A stretch of DNA of 64,000 nucleotides, taken from positions 1,798,001 to 1,862,000 of the forward strand of contig OY751485.1 of assembly GCA_963565915.1 (NCBI GenBank), written 5' to 3'. A program made the translations under genes and the position numbers. Source of the stretch: Entoloma clypeatum (Eukaryota; Basidiomycota; Agaricomycetes; Agaricales; Entolomataceae). The notes below the pieces were generated by a model. It saw only the letters and a list, made by a program, of their open reading frames with translations. It had not been told where the DNA came from and searched no databases. Of this stretch, positions 45,637 through 56,838 are shown piece by piece. Numbering within the stretch: the stretch's first letter is position 1; every line of letters starts with the position of its first letter.

Positions 45637-46039
45637 TACAGTGCCTCACAAAACTGATTCAATGTTTGTTGCTTTTTGAATACCTTCAAGATAACTCTGC
45701 AAAGAATACCAATTGAATCAAACCTTTGGTATATAATTGAAAGCCCTACTTCAGGGCTTTCAGAATATAAAGGAATCATATGATTTAGATCAGAATCCAT
45801 GGAGATATGATTAAATTAAATCAGCAACTCATTGAATCAGTTTTGTGAGTACCTATGGCAATTATCAGAATCAAATGCTTCACTGGTTGTATGGTAGCCA
45901 GTTGTCATGACTTACTGATGGAACTTGAATAGAACCCTGATGGGTTGTCAAGGAAAGTTGTATAAGAAGAATCCAACCTCAACAGCCTCCATAATTAATC
46001 ATGCACCCTATCTCCTCTTCCCACAAGGAAAACATTCTT

Positions 46040-46920
46040 TGTCTGCAATCAGGCACCAGAATATAAATTTAGTTTCAAAAAAAAAAAAAGTCCTATATTG
46101 CAAAAGATGAATGAGCAAAGTGAGGCATAGCAAGAAAGCCATCTAATAGTGAGTAAGTATGTAAGTGACATCATCAGAAAGAGCAGACAAGTAATATTTC
46201 ATGCACATGCTGCTGGGTCTGTAACACAAGAAAGGGCAGATGTGACTGACACTGCTCTTGAATGAGCTCTTGGTAAAGGAGAGGCAGTTCTCAATGGAGT
46301 AGGTGGGGTGTTCCCTCCACCTTTCATATGGTTGAAATAAGCTGGATCCAAATACATCAGCAACCCATCAAATTTGTGGCTGGTCTGGCACCAGGCCAAC
46401 CAGCATTACCATCTCATTCCAGACTGCCATTTTCAGATCTGGTGGCATATCAACACTTGCAACACCATTATCAGTTCTGATGCCATCTTCAGTGTCTGGA
46501 GCCATTCCCTGCCATTCATTTCATCACTTCTATTTAGTGTTCAAGATCCAGTTTAAAAAAAAAAAATTAACCACTAACCAGACCAAACCAAACTGGTGGT
46601 TTGGTTAACTGACTGGTTTGAGTTAATTAGATTCAGACATACCACTGGTTTAAGTTGATCACTTTTGGAAAAAAAAATTAACCAGGTTTAACCAGTTTAA
46701 ACCAGTTTAAACCAGTGACCTTCATACAAAGCAAGGGGGTCTCTCACTCACACAAGAATGACAGAAAATGAGACAAGACCAATGGGAGCCTGGTCCCACC
46801 AGTCTTGTCAATCTTACATTATAGAACAAGATGAGTCTAACTACAGTAAAAACTAAAAAAAAACAATCCATGTCTAACTACATTGAATACTAAAAAAAGC
46901 AACCCACAATGATTCTCATG
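46040..46920. other. Unassigned sequence within the Tc1 block
   Basis: No gene. A poly-A run at about 46078, and AACCAGTTTAAACCAG/TTTGGTTAACTG words (46560-46720) that resemble repeat X. Confidence 0.4.
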
Positions 46921-46924
46921 CATG

Positions 46925-47240
46925 TGGACAGCATTGGGCATGAGTGAGGCTGTTGGGTGTGAGTCGGGGGCCATTCAGCATTAGTTGAGGCTGTTGGACA
47001 GGAGAGACAGGCAATTGGGCACACATGAATGGCATTGGGTGTTGGGTGTGAGTGACATCATTGGGTGTTTGAGTGCAGGTCATTGGATGTGAGTTGGGAG
47101 GCTATTGGGCATGAGAGACATGCATTGGGGATGGGTGGGGACTGTTGGACATGAGTCAAGGCTGTTGGGCATGAAAGGTGGCTGTCGGTGTGAGAGACAG
47201 GCAAGGGATGCATTGGGGGTGAAAGGAGGCTGTTAAACAT
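46925..47240 (+). repeat. 20-bp minisatellite, locus 3
   Basis: About 15 diverged units around GGCTGTTGGGCATGAGAGAC. Confidence 0.7.
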
Positions 47241-48136
47241 GATGGTTTGGTCTGGTTTAGATTTTTTTCTGAAAATTTCTCAACTGGTTAAGGTTTAGGT
47301 TAATGGATTTGGGGTCAATTAATCAAATTAAATCAAACTTTCAAATACTACCATTTATGCCAGCAGGCCACAATAGGGTACACCCATCAGGATTTTGCTG
47401 TGATTAGGTTAAGGGTAGATAACATCATAAAATAAGTAAAATCTCTCCAATATATATCAGTCTGATGATAGGGTGTGTATTGGTAAATTTCATCAGGCCT
47501 GCCAGAATTATACCCTGAGAGAGCATGGCCAAATATGATATCAGCTCACCAGATGTATAACACAATTATCTATGTTGGTAAGGATGATTTATTGTTATCA
47601 TTGAAAGCCATAAGTATTGCAGCTTATAGTGCATGTAAGGATTTGTGAAATTTGACAAGTCATATGGTCCACAATCACTGAGTATCTGATAGCTTAAGTC
47701 TGACAAGATGTTGGCCAGAAGACACAAGACTGATATATTGCGATAATCAACCTACAGAATGACAAAATTGGCCAGTAGTTTATAATGGATATAAGGGTTT
47801 GTAAAATCTGGCCAGTCAAATGATTCATGATTGCTGAGAATAGGACAGCTTGGATTAGACAATTTTCTGTAAGAATACCAGTGTAGGAAATTTACTAAAA
47901 GTACAAGGTAGTGATGGCAGAATCACACCAATATAATGGACAGTGATCATTGGGTATCTAAATATTTGGGCGCAATAGTCTTCTGCAAGAATTCCAACAG
48001 CAGGCAGCAGCGCCTCAGACTGTGGATGAGCTCAATTACTACAAGAATGTGGCAAAAGAGCATCAAATGGTCAAGCACTGTCAATCATTGTCAGTCATAA
48101 AAGATTTGGTGCAGATTGTGTTAGCCCCCCAGAATT
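47241..48136. other. AT-rich unassigned sequence
   Basis: No ORF. Loose repetition of a ~150-bp segment with AAATCTGGCCAGTCA / AAATTTGACAAGTCATATGG words (about 47640 and 47800). Confidence 0.4.
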
Positions 48137-48335
48137 AGTGTTTGAATGTTCAGTCTACATAGACCTGAACCAGACTGAACTGAACTGAAAAATAGACCAT
48201 GTTGGACTGAACCGCGGTCTAAGATCTATACATTTTAGAAAATTTAGACTGCAGTTCAGTCTAGATTTTTTTTTTGACTTAGACCGCAAAAAGACCAGTC
48301 TAAACAGGTCTAGACCAGTCTTTTTGCCCTTTGGG
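48137..48335 (+). repeat. Dispersed repeat X, copy 3
   Basis: Starts AGTGTTTGAATGTTCAGTCT and keeps the order of AGACC/GACTGAAC words seen in copy 1; diverged. Confidence 0.5.
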
Positions 48336-48639
48336 ATACACCTCCAACCCCCCCTAATATTCTACAATTTTTGGAGATTTTTCAGTAATCTGCATAATAT
48401 TCTAGATACTTATAGTCCGATTTCATCGGTCCAAGGCTTGTTTTGAAGCTACAACTGAGTGGAATACATTTCTAGCTTGTATATAAACTCTTGCTCAGAG
48501 TCACAAAGGTTAAAAATTGAGTAAAACATGGTGAAAAGATAGCTAAAACATATGATTACAGTGTTATTTTTTTGTATCTGGGTTTACAGTGCTATTTTTG
48601 TTGTATCTGTAATATTATTAGTGTTATTTTTGTTATATA

Positions 48640-49364
48640 TGTGTGCCTCTCACTGTGGAGTAAGCAATGGATGGATGTGTTGATTCGACATTTGATGATG
48701 CGCGATATGCATGCATCAAATGTGTCAAATATATGTAAACAAACTTAAAAAACATCGCATTTCTCCTTCTTACAGACTATATCAATTATGTAGCAGAGTA
48801 TCATATGCCAATAAATTGTATTTATATCATGAATTTTCACCACGGATTGGAGCATATAGCGATGCAACACTTTACACCAAATAATAGTAAACAATATGCA
48901 AAATGCATCATGCAGGCGCACACAGTGCCTTTCTCATGATCTAATAATAGTTTGAAGTGATAGAACTCATCAATATATATGTATTCACCTTCTGAAACAG
49001 CTTGTATAATTTTTAGATCTCTAGATAAGATAGAAATGATGAAATGTGCATATTTAAGTAAAAGTGTTATATCTCCATAATGAATGCACCAAATTTGAAA
49101 AACAGATGTGCTGTGAGGTCCCCTGAATGAGGAGAACCCAAAGCTGAAACAAAAATTTTTGGTCAAATTTTCGACCTATTTTGCTTATATTCACCTTATC
49201 AAGTCCTTGAATTTTATTTGAATGGTCTGAATAGGTGTACATGCCATGTTTCAATAGTATATGTACAGTATATGTAGACTAAAGTGGTTGTGGAAAGGAG
49301 GAAGCAAGGAAATTTTGTTTTTTGTGTTTGAGGAAACCCATGATGCACTGTTGCATCACGATTT
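48640..49364 (-). repeat. Repeat R2, copy 2
   Basis: Inverse of 33965-34720. Its 5' side ends exactly where the partial LTR (49365) begins. Contains a 109-codon minus frame (MTKNFCFSFGFSSFRG) of doubtful coding value. Confidence 0.6.
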
Positions 49365-49476
49365 TGTTATGGTTGACAAACCCATGCGATGCTTAGGCAG
49401 AGAGGCTTAAGTAGCAAAGGCAGATACCAAGGTGATTGCTAGATCTGGGAAATACATGCAATGTATCTATCCTATA
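49365..49476 (-). repeat. Fragment of family-5 LTR cut by Tc1
   Basis: 112 bp matching the first 112 bp of the solo LTR at 53726; broken at CCTATA where Tc1 entered at TA. The remainder of this LTR is not found on the other side. Confidence 0.8.
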
Positions 49477-51095
49477 CAATGCCTCACAAAACTGATTCAA
49501 TGTTTGTTGCTTTTTGAATACCTTCAAGATAACTCTGTAAAGAATACCAATTGAATTAAACCTTTGGTATATAATTGAAAGCCCTACTTCAGGGCTTTCA
49601 GAATATAAAGGAATCATATGATTTAGATCAGAATCCATGGAGATATGATTAAATTAAATCAGCAACTCATTGAATCAGTTTTGTGAGTACCTATGGCAAT
49701 TATCAGAATCAAATGCTTCACTGGTTGTATGGTAGCCAGTTGTCATGACTTACTGATGGAACTTGAATAGAACCCTGATGGGTTGTCAAGGAAAGTTGTA
49801 TAAGAAGAATCCAACCTCAACAGCCTCCATAATTAATCATGCACCCTATCTCCTCTTCCCACAAGGAAAACATTCTTTCTCTGGCCTCCAATGGTCACTC
49901 CACTCGTCATATTGCCTCTAACCTGGGTGTCAGCCAACCAACTGTCTCCAGAGTGCTTCAGAATTTTCTTCCTCATTGCAATCTCTCTTCTGGTGGTCGT
50001 CCATCCAAGCTTTCTCCCACCAACACACGAAACATACTTTCACAAATCACCTCAGGGAAAGCCTCCAATGCTGTGCAGGCTACCAAACACATCAACACTG
50101 TCATCTCCAATCCTGTCTCCCCAGAAACTGTGAGAAGGGTTCTCAGAAAACATGAATTCAAGGCTGTAACAAAGAAGAAAAGACCTTTCTTAAAGGCCAT
50201 ACATTGGAAGAGGCGGTTGGCATTTGCTATGAAGCACAGGGAATGGACAGTGGAGGACTGGAAGAGGGTCATTTGGTCAGATGAGACCAAAATCAACAGG
50301 TTTGGGTCAGATGGCAAGGAATGGGTCTGGAAAAAGAAGGGTGAGGGGCTTATTGAAAGAGAGGTTCAGGGCACAGTCAAGTTTGGGGGAGGAAATATTA
50401 TGGTTTGGGGTTGTATGGGTTGGGAAGGTGTGGGGAGACTTGCAGAGGTTGAGGGGAGGATGGATGCTGATCAGTATGTGTCCATTTTGGAGGACAATTT
50501 GCTGCCCAGCATGGAGGAGAGTGGAATCTCTGAAGAGGAGATCATTTTTCAGCAGGACAATGACCCCAAGCACACCTCCAAGAAGGCCAAAAAATGGATG
50601 GACAGCAAGAATATTGCTCTGCTGGATTGGCCTGCACAGTCCCCAGACCTCAATCCTATTGAACACCTCTGGGTTCATATTAAAAGGAAGTTGAATGAAT
50701 ATCCAACACCACCCAAGGGAGTCTGGGAGATTTGGGACAGAGCAGCAGAGGTGTGGAATAATATAGAGCCAGAAGTGTGTCAAAACCTGATAGAAAGTAT
50801 GCCAAGAAGGGTAGAGGCAGTAATCAAAGCTAAGGGGGGTAATACCAAGTACTAAAGTATAAAATACTGTATTTATTGTACATATTCACAAAACTGATTC
50901 AATGAGTCCCTGGAGTAATTTGATCATATATTGATCATTCTTTTTGGGAATTACATAATTATTGCAGATTCCAAGAGTCCTGAAGCAGGGCTTTTAACCA
51001 GATACCAATACCTTCTTTTCATTGCCATTATTTGCAAAGTTATTTTGAAGGTATTCACAAAGTAGCAAACATTGAATCAGTTTTGTGAGGCACTG
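49477..51095 (+). mobile_element. Full-length Tc1/mariner element
   Basis: 1619 bp with long terminal inverted repeats of about 215 bp. Within each, the outer motif CTCACAAAACTGATTCAATG recurs in inverted orientation at the inner edge (49666-49687 and 50886-50907). Encodes an uninterrupted transposase. The left terminal base order is CAATGCC instead of CAGTGCC. Confidence 0.92.
49839..50855 (+). CDS. Tc1-family transposase (DD34E)
   Basis: 338 residues, intact. N-terminal paired helix-turn-helix region (ASNLGVSQPTVSRVLQNF about 26-43; second HTH about 60-105), then the DDE domain: D148 in VIWSDETKI, D240 in IFQQDNDPKHTS, E275 in LNPIEHLW, 34 residues after the second Asp. A glycine-rich box (KFGGGNIMVWGC) is present. 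It cuts and pastes the element at TA sites. All catalytic residues present, so this copy is potentially active. The first ATG lies 363 bases from the left end. Confidence 0.95.
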   Translation: MHPISSSHKENILSLASNGHSTRHIASNLGVSQPTVSRVLQNFLPHCNLSSGGRPSKLSPTNTRNILSQITSGKASNAVQATKHINTVISNPVSPETVRRVLRKHEFKAVTKKKRPFLKAIHWKRRLAFAMKHREWTVEDWKRVIWSDETKINRFGSDGKEWVWKKKGEGLIEREVQGTVKFGGGNIMVWGCMGWEGVGRLAEVEGRMDADQYVSILEDNLLPSMEESGISEEEIIFQQDNDPKHTSKKAKKWMDSKNIALLDWPAQSPDLNPIEHLWVHIKRKLNEYPTPPKGVWEIWDRAAEVWNNIEPEVCQNLIESMPRRVEAVIKAKGGNTKY

Positions 51096-51097
51096 TA

Positions 51098-51571
51098 TAT
51101 CAACTCCTCATTGATGGCTACGGTGGGTTCAAGGCCTTTGATGGCCAGACGAATACGTCGATTTTTGATGACAAGGGTGCTGGTGTAGTTTCCAAGAATT
51201 TGTTTCTCCTCAGGAGTCAGGGCGACGGGGAGACTGGACAACGAATGAAGTTGGATATTCATCTGGCGATGAAGGAGGTCGGCGAGGGAAGTTTCAAGGG
51301 CATGGATTTGGCCTCTCATGGAGAGCGCTTCGTTCATAAGGGCGGCAATGGCGGGGTTGATGTCGGTGGTGGTGGTGGAGGTAACGATGGTGTTTGACAT
51401 GGCGGTGAGGATGGTTGAGAGATAAAAGAAGAATGGGGTGGCTATATTGGGCAGGGAAAAGACTAGAGTGGGGAACTTGGTGTGTGGTTGACTGATGAGG
51501 TCGATACTGCCATGGGTTTTGAGAACTCGTCTTTTATCGTGGACAAGATGGGTTCTGCCGATGGAAATCAC
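51098..51571 (-). pseudogene. Family-1 copy 2 ORF3, N-terminal part
   Basis: From MSNTIVTSTTTTDINPAI (about 51399) to AINEELI, homologous to ORF3 of element 1 with mostly conservative changes; cut at the Tc1 TA site. Confidence 0.8.
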
Positions 51572-51574
51572 GGA

Positions 51575-54500
51575 TCAATCCTGAGCATTCTGAACATTAG
51601 CTCGAGGTTCCCATGTGTTCTCTTCTGGGCCATATCCTTCCCACTGGACGAGGTACTGGATCTTTCCATGGAACTTTTGAGAGTCTAGGATCATAGACAC
51701 ATGGTACTCTTCTCGTCCTTCAACAATGATCGGATCAGGGGCTGGTTTCTTTTTCTGGATGGCGTACTTCGGAGTTTCATACGGTGACAACAGGGTCTCG
51801 TTGAACACAGGGTGAATCATCTTCCAAGTCTTCGGAAGATCAAGAAGGTACGCGCTAGCTCCTTTCTTCTCCAGGACTTTGAATGGTCCATGTCAGAGTG
51901 CATCAAGTTTCTTTGAGGGGCAATCGGTCCTGATGTTAGTCCCTTCCAGCCACACCTTGTCCCCGATGCAGTAGTTCCGAGACGGACTTTGCCGTGTATC
52001 AACTGTCTTCTTCATCTGATCCTGTGCTTGTTTCAGTGCTGCATTGGATTCTTCTCATGCCTGTTTGAGTTTCTTCAAGAAGTCATTGGCAGCTGGGTTG
52101 GTATCTTCTAACATGAGTTCTCCCTTCCAAGGATGTAAACCATAGTTGAGGTAGAATGGGGTGTGCTTCGTGGCCTGATGTTCTTTGTCATTGTACTGGA
52201 ACTCTGTGATTGCGATCCACTCAGCCCAATCATCCTGTAGATGGTTGACAAAGTTCCGTAAGAACACTTCCGTTTCCTGATGCGATCGCTTGGCCTGTCC
52301 ATCAGTCTGTGGGTGGTATGTGGTGGACAGGTTCCTTTTGATCCCTAGCATGCGGCAGAGTATCTCCATGAACTTCGCAGCGAACTGCGGTCCCCTATTG
52401 CTGATGATCTTCTTGGGGATCCCGTGAAGCTTCCATATCTGATCCTGATAGACCTTGGCTAATCCTTCAGCTGATAATTCCACGGTTGTTGGAATGAGAT
52501 GGAGCATCTTCGAATGTCTATCTGTGATGACCAGAATCACATTCTTTCCATCGGACTCTGGTATTGGTCCCACGACGTCAATCCCTATGTCTTCCCATGG
52601 ATGACTTGGTGCTGCATGGGGATGTAGCGGAGTGTGTTGTTTCTGTCTGTTGATCTTGTTGTGTTGACAGGTGTCACAACCCTTTACGTACTTCTTCACG
52701 TCATGCAGGATGTAGGCCACCAGTAGGTACGAGTGAGGAGTTCATGTGTCTGGTACTGTCCTGGATGTCCAGCCACTGGTGCATCGTGTGACTCAAACAT
52801 CAATTCTTGTCATAATTGTGGATCTGGCAGGACATAGACTCATTCTCCTGCATAGGTGATCCCATTCTCCTGCTGATACCAATGAGGATTCTTTTTCAGG
52901 CCCTGCGCTACTTCTGTCTCCATGCGGTTCAAAGCCTTGATGTGTGCGATCCATGGGTTTTCGATGGTTGTGGCGTTTCCGATTTTGATGGAATCAGATG
53001 TTTCACCCCCTTCAAAGAATTGTTCCTCCGTGAACATCTCCATTTGTACCACATCTTCTGATTCCAACCATTTCAAGAATAGTCCCTCCTTGAGCATTTG
53101 GTCACTGTCTTGTGGTTCGAGTTCCGCTTCATACCAGGGTAAGCGCGACAGGATGTCTGCTTTCGCATTGGTCTTGCCAGGTACATGCCGTAATTCAAAG
53201 TCATAGTCTTGTAACTTCATTTTCCAGCATTGCTGTCGTTGATTCAGGTCCTGAGGACAACGGAAATATTCCAGGTTCTTGTGATCGGTCAAGATTTCAA
53301 AACACTCCCTGGCTTCGAGCAGATAGTGTCTCCAATCTTTTAATGCTTCCATGACAGCCAGGAGTTCCTTGTCGTATATCTCATAATTCTGTTTGGCTGT
53401 GGACATGGTCTGTGAAAAGAACGTGATGGGGTGCCATTTGTTGTCTTGTTTCTGAGAGAGTACTGCTCCAATTGCATAGCCCGATGCATCGGTTTCAACC
53501 CTGAACTGTCCCTCTGATTTCGGTAATGCCAAGACTGGTGCCGATGTAATTGCCTGTATGAGACCTTCAAAGGCTTGCTGCTCTGTTGGTCCCCAAGTAA
53601 ATGCCGTACCACCTGTGAGCGCGGTGAGAGGTTTCACAATGTTTGAGTACCCTTCAATAAAACGTCGATAGAAGTTGGCAAATCCAAGGAACTTCTGAAC
53701 TTCCTTTTTTGATGTGGGTGCTTGCTGTTATGGTTGACGAACCCATGCGATGCTTAGGCAGAGAGGCTTAAGTAGCAAAGGCGGATACCAAGGTGATTGC
53801 TAGATCTGGGGAATACATGCAATGTATGTACCCTATATATACTAGAAGGTCGAGTCATCTAGATGACTCTAGAGCGGTTCCGGTCTGACTCCAGAAGCGG
53901 ACCCGGAGTAGGTGTCTATGGTAACTGCTGCGGCATGAGTCAGAGTATCTAAGTATAGTCCAATAAGTAACACAATGTCAAGGATGTGTGAGAGTAACCA
54001 TCTAGATATGGTAACGATGACCATACTGTAGTGAGTAAGCGGAGGCCGGGGCCCGAATGATGTAAAAGTGAATAGTAAGCATGAAACCAATAGATAAGAT
54101 GAAACTGGCCATTAATCAGATAAGGCCTCTATGTCTTGTATCTTGTCCGAGCGATCAATGCCATAGATAGCAAATCCATAACACTTGCCAGTTTTGGATT
54201 GTATCCACCTTCTCAGTTTCCATCTCGACACGTCCCTCACCAACCACATATCCCAATATAGGACATTTTGTTGCTTCCCATAAACACTTCTTCTCTTTTA
54301 GGAACAAATCATTGTCCGATAGGATCTGTAGGATTTCTTTGGTGTTTCGCGCGAGTTCTTCCTTGGTTTTACCGATAACCACGATATCATCCATGTAGAT
54401 CACGCAGATACGTCGGCAGATCTGGTCCTGGAATAGACTAGCCATCATTCGAGAGAACGTTCCCGGGGAGTTGCAAAGACCAAAAAACATGACCAATGGT

Positions 54501-55606
54501 TCAAACAATCCTCGACTGGTGAGGAAGGCAGCTTTCCATTCATTGCCCTCCTTAATCTGGACGTTGTTATAGCCCCACATGATGTCCATTTTATTGAAGT
54601 AGACTGCATCTTTCAGCATGTCCAAGAGATCAGATATTCGTGGGAGTGGGAACTTGTCTTTGACCGTGAATTTATTGACCATGCGGTAATCTTGTACCAA
54701 TCGTTTGGAGCCATCCTTCTTGTTGATGAAGAAGCAAGGGGAGGCATACAGGGATTTGGATGGGCGGATCTTTCCTGTTGCTAGACCCTCATCAATGAAT
54801 GTGTCCAATTCTTCTTGTTCCTTTTGTGTCATAGGATATGTATTTCCCCCTAGTTCCTTTGGTGCGTCCGGTGTAAGTTCAATACCATGGTCCCATTCCC
54901 TCTCCTTTGGGATCTTATCGAAGTTTTCTTTTTCAAAAAGATGAGCAAATCGTTCAACATATGAGGGTTGTTTGGTTGTGGGAGGTGGTGTGGGAGTGAC
55001 AGCTTCCAAAATAGGGTCTCCAGGCTTCCATTTCTGATCCGACTTTTTGGGTGCATCTTTGTCGCGCACCTCAACCATGCAAACCCGGTGTTTGTGACCA
55101 TCAAGGTTAACCCTGAAATCCGAGTGTTTGGTTCAACATGTTGTTGGGCACCGGTTAAATGTTACCGCGCCGGTTGTCCAATTGATTGTGGGGTTGTGGT
55201 GTACCAACCAGTCATGTCCCAAGAGCATGTCCATTCTTCCAATGTCCAGTACCATTGCTTCCATGGTTTCCTGATGTTCTCCCAAATCCAGTTTGACTTT
55301 GGCAAGTTGGCTTGCTTTCTGTTGTCGATTTGGTGATCCATCCGCATTTAGAATTGCTATGGGTGGTATTCCTCGTGTGGGGAGGTTCTGTTCACGTACT
55401 ATTCTGGGATGGATGATGCATGTGCGTTCACATCCGCTGTCAACCTCAGGTCGGATAACCTTTGGTCCTCGTCGTGTTTTGAGCTGAGCTAACAGCCTGA
55501 TCTCTCGTCTTTTCGGAGGTTTATCTCCCTTCACAATCTTAGTCGACGCAGTGGCTCGCTTGGCAGGGATGACATAGGTTCTATTGTCTGCAGTCATACA
55601 AGGCAA
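51575..55606 (-). pseudogene. pol: Family-1 copy 2 pol, split by solo LTR
   Basis: Protease from MPCMTADNRTYVIP (55606; VDSGCERTC), RT with YMDDIVV (about 54390), solo LTR at 54183-53726, then RNase H, integrase and chromodomain down to 51575. Compared with element 1 there are several Arg-to-Gln, Arg-to-His and Arg-to-Cys changes and TGA codons at QA-stop-EESN (52055) and DAL-stop-HGPF (about 51893), both CGA in element 1. Confidence 0.9.
53726..54183 (-). repeat. Solo LTR, family 5, in pol of family-1 copy 2
   Basis: 458 bp, TGTTATGGTTGAC to CAAATCCATAACA, flanked by perfect CTTGC duplications (53721-53725, 54184-54188). It contains GATTGCTAGATCT, the counterpart of the family-1 primer segment, so it is a relative of family 1. 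Confidence 0.93.
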
Positions 55607-55647
55607 GCAAGTCCGTTTAATAGATAAGGGTCGCGACTTAGCGTTGT

Positions 55648-56822
55648 TTAATTGGACCCTTCAGGAAAATCCTTCTTGTCGGCTTCTAAGATTGTGGTTT
55701 CATCATTCTCGGCATCTTCCTCGGACACCTTCCCAACCCTTCCGGAGTTCTTCTTTGGCTTGCGGCAGTTGCGTGCAATATGGCCTTCTTGGTCACAGTT
55801 GAAACACTTGTGACCATCTTTCTTCTTTGGAGCGCTACAGTCTTTAGCCAGATGACCGAAGCGTTGACAGTTGTAGCAACAGGCTACTCCTGCTTTGTCG
55901 ATCTCCATGGCCTTGCCCTGACCACCATAAGTGGTACCTGATCCAGTGTGCATGTCGCCGCCACCTCGGATGACCAGTGAATGTCCTTCCATCTGTCGCC
56001 CCTTGTTTCGGATCTCCTTTGCGTAATCGGTGTACGTCTTGCCATCACTAGCCACTTGTTCAGAGATTCTGCGGTTGACGTTCTTCTCTAGGATGTATTT
56101 CCCAGTTTCTTCACCAAGGTTTGACAGCTTCAAGAGTTCTTCGAATTCATCCAAAAATTCATCAACAGTGCGTTTCTCTTGTTTCAGGACTTCGAGTCTT
56201 GCTTTGGCAGCGACTGATTTGTTGGCGATGGAGAATCGTGTGGCGATATCATCGGAAAAACCTAGCCAGGTGATGTTCTCGTTGTCAACAGCAAGAGCGT
56301 CTAACTTGTTACTCGCCCAGTGCCTGCCGGACCCTTCCATCATGCGGGACAGTACCGCAAGAATCTTCTGATCATCTGTGAGGCTCTTTTGGAACCTGAT
56401 GTATGGTTTGGTGGCTTTCCACCACTCGTCAAAGGTGTATCTGTCCTTGAACATCCCAGGATCCTTGATGATCTTGGATGTATCCATTGTTTGTACAGCT
56501 GGAGCTTCTGCCATGTCTAGAGTCTGCGGAGGAGGAGAGGAGTCGGGTTGTTGGGATGAAGATGGGGTTCAGGATACAGGTAAGGATTGAAAATGAGTCC
56601 CTGTTCTAGGCGTCTGTTCGATATCTGACTGCACGGAGTCAAAAGTAAATTCATCAGGGGACTCGTCAGCGGAATTGGTGGCAAAATGTTCAGAGTATTT
56701 CCTCTGTAAATCTCTAAGGAATCTCTGTTCCTGCACGTCTGTTGGTCGCAAGAAGGGGTCAAGTCTCTCGTTTCATGTCCAACGGTTGTACTTGGTCTGT
56801 TGTTCTTCGGTGGTGAAGTGGG
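55648..56822 (-). pseudogene. gag: Family-1 copy 2 gag
   Basis: From the right border to the stop EGSN at 55648; two knuckles CYNCQRFGHLAKDC and CFNCDQEGHIARNC. A stop separates the N-terminal region (near 56570, TGA in place of CGA) from the 288-codon frame. The first codons lie beyond the nested family-2 copy (59994-60020). Confidence 0.85.
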
Positions 56823-56838
56823 TGTAAGGGCGACCTTA

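Larger units (their letters stand above)
45639..51095 (+). mobile_element. Tc1-bounded 5.46-kb block inserted at a TA in ORF3
   Basis: Outer ends CAGTGCCTCACAAAACTG (45639) and its inverse ending GGCACTG (51095) are flanked by TA on both sides, and host ORF3 sequence continues across. Inside are a 401-bp Tc1 left-end fragment (45639-46039), 3.3 kb of unrelated repeats, a cut LTR (49365-49476) and a full Tc1 (49477-51095). Either two Tc1 ends carried the block as a composite, or a Tc1 already in ORF3 recombined with another Tc1 copy. Confidence 0.75.
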
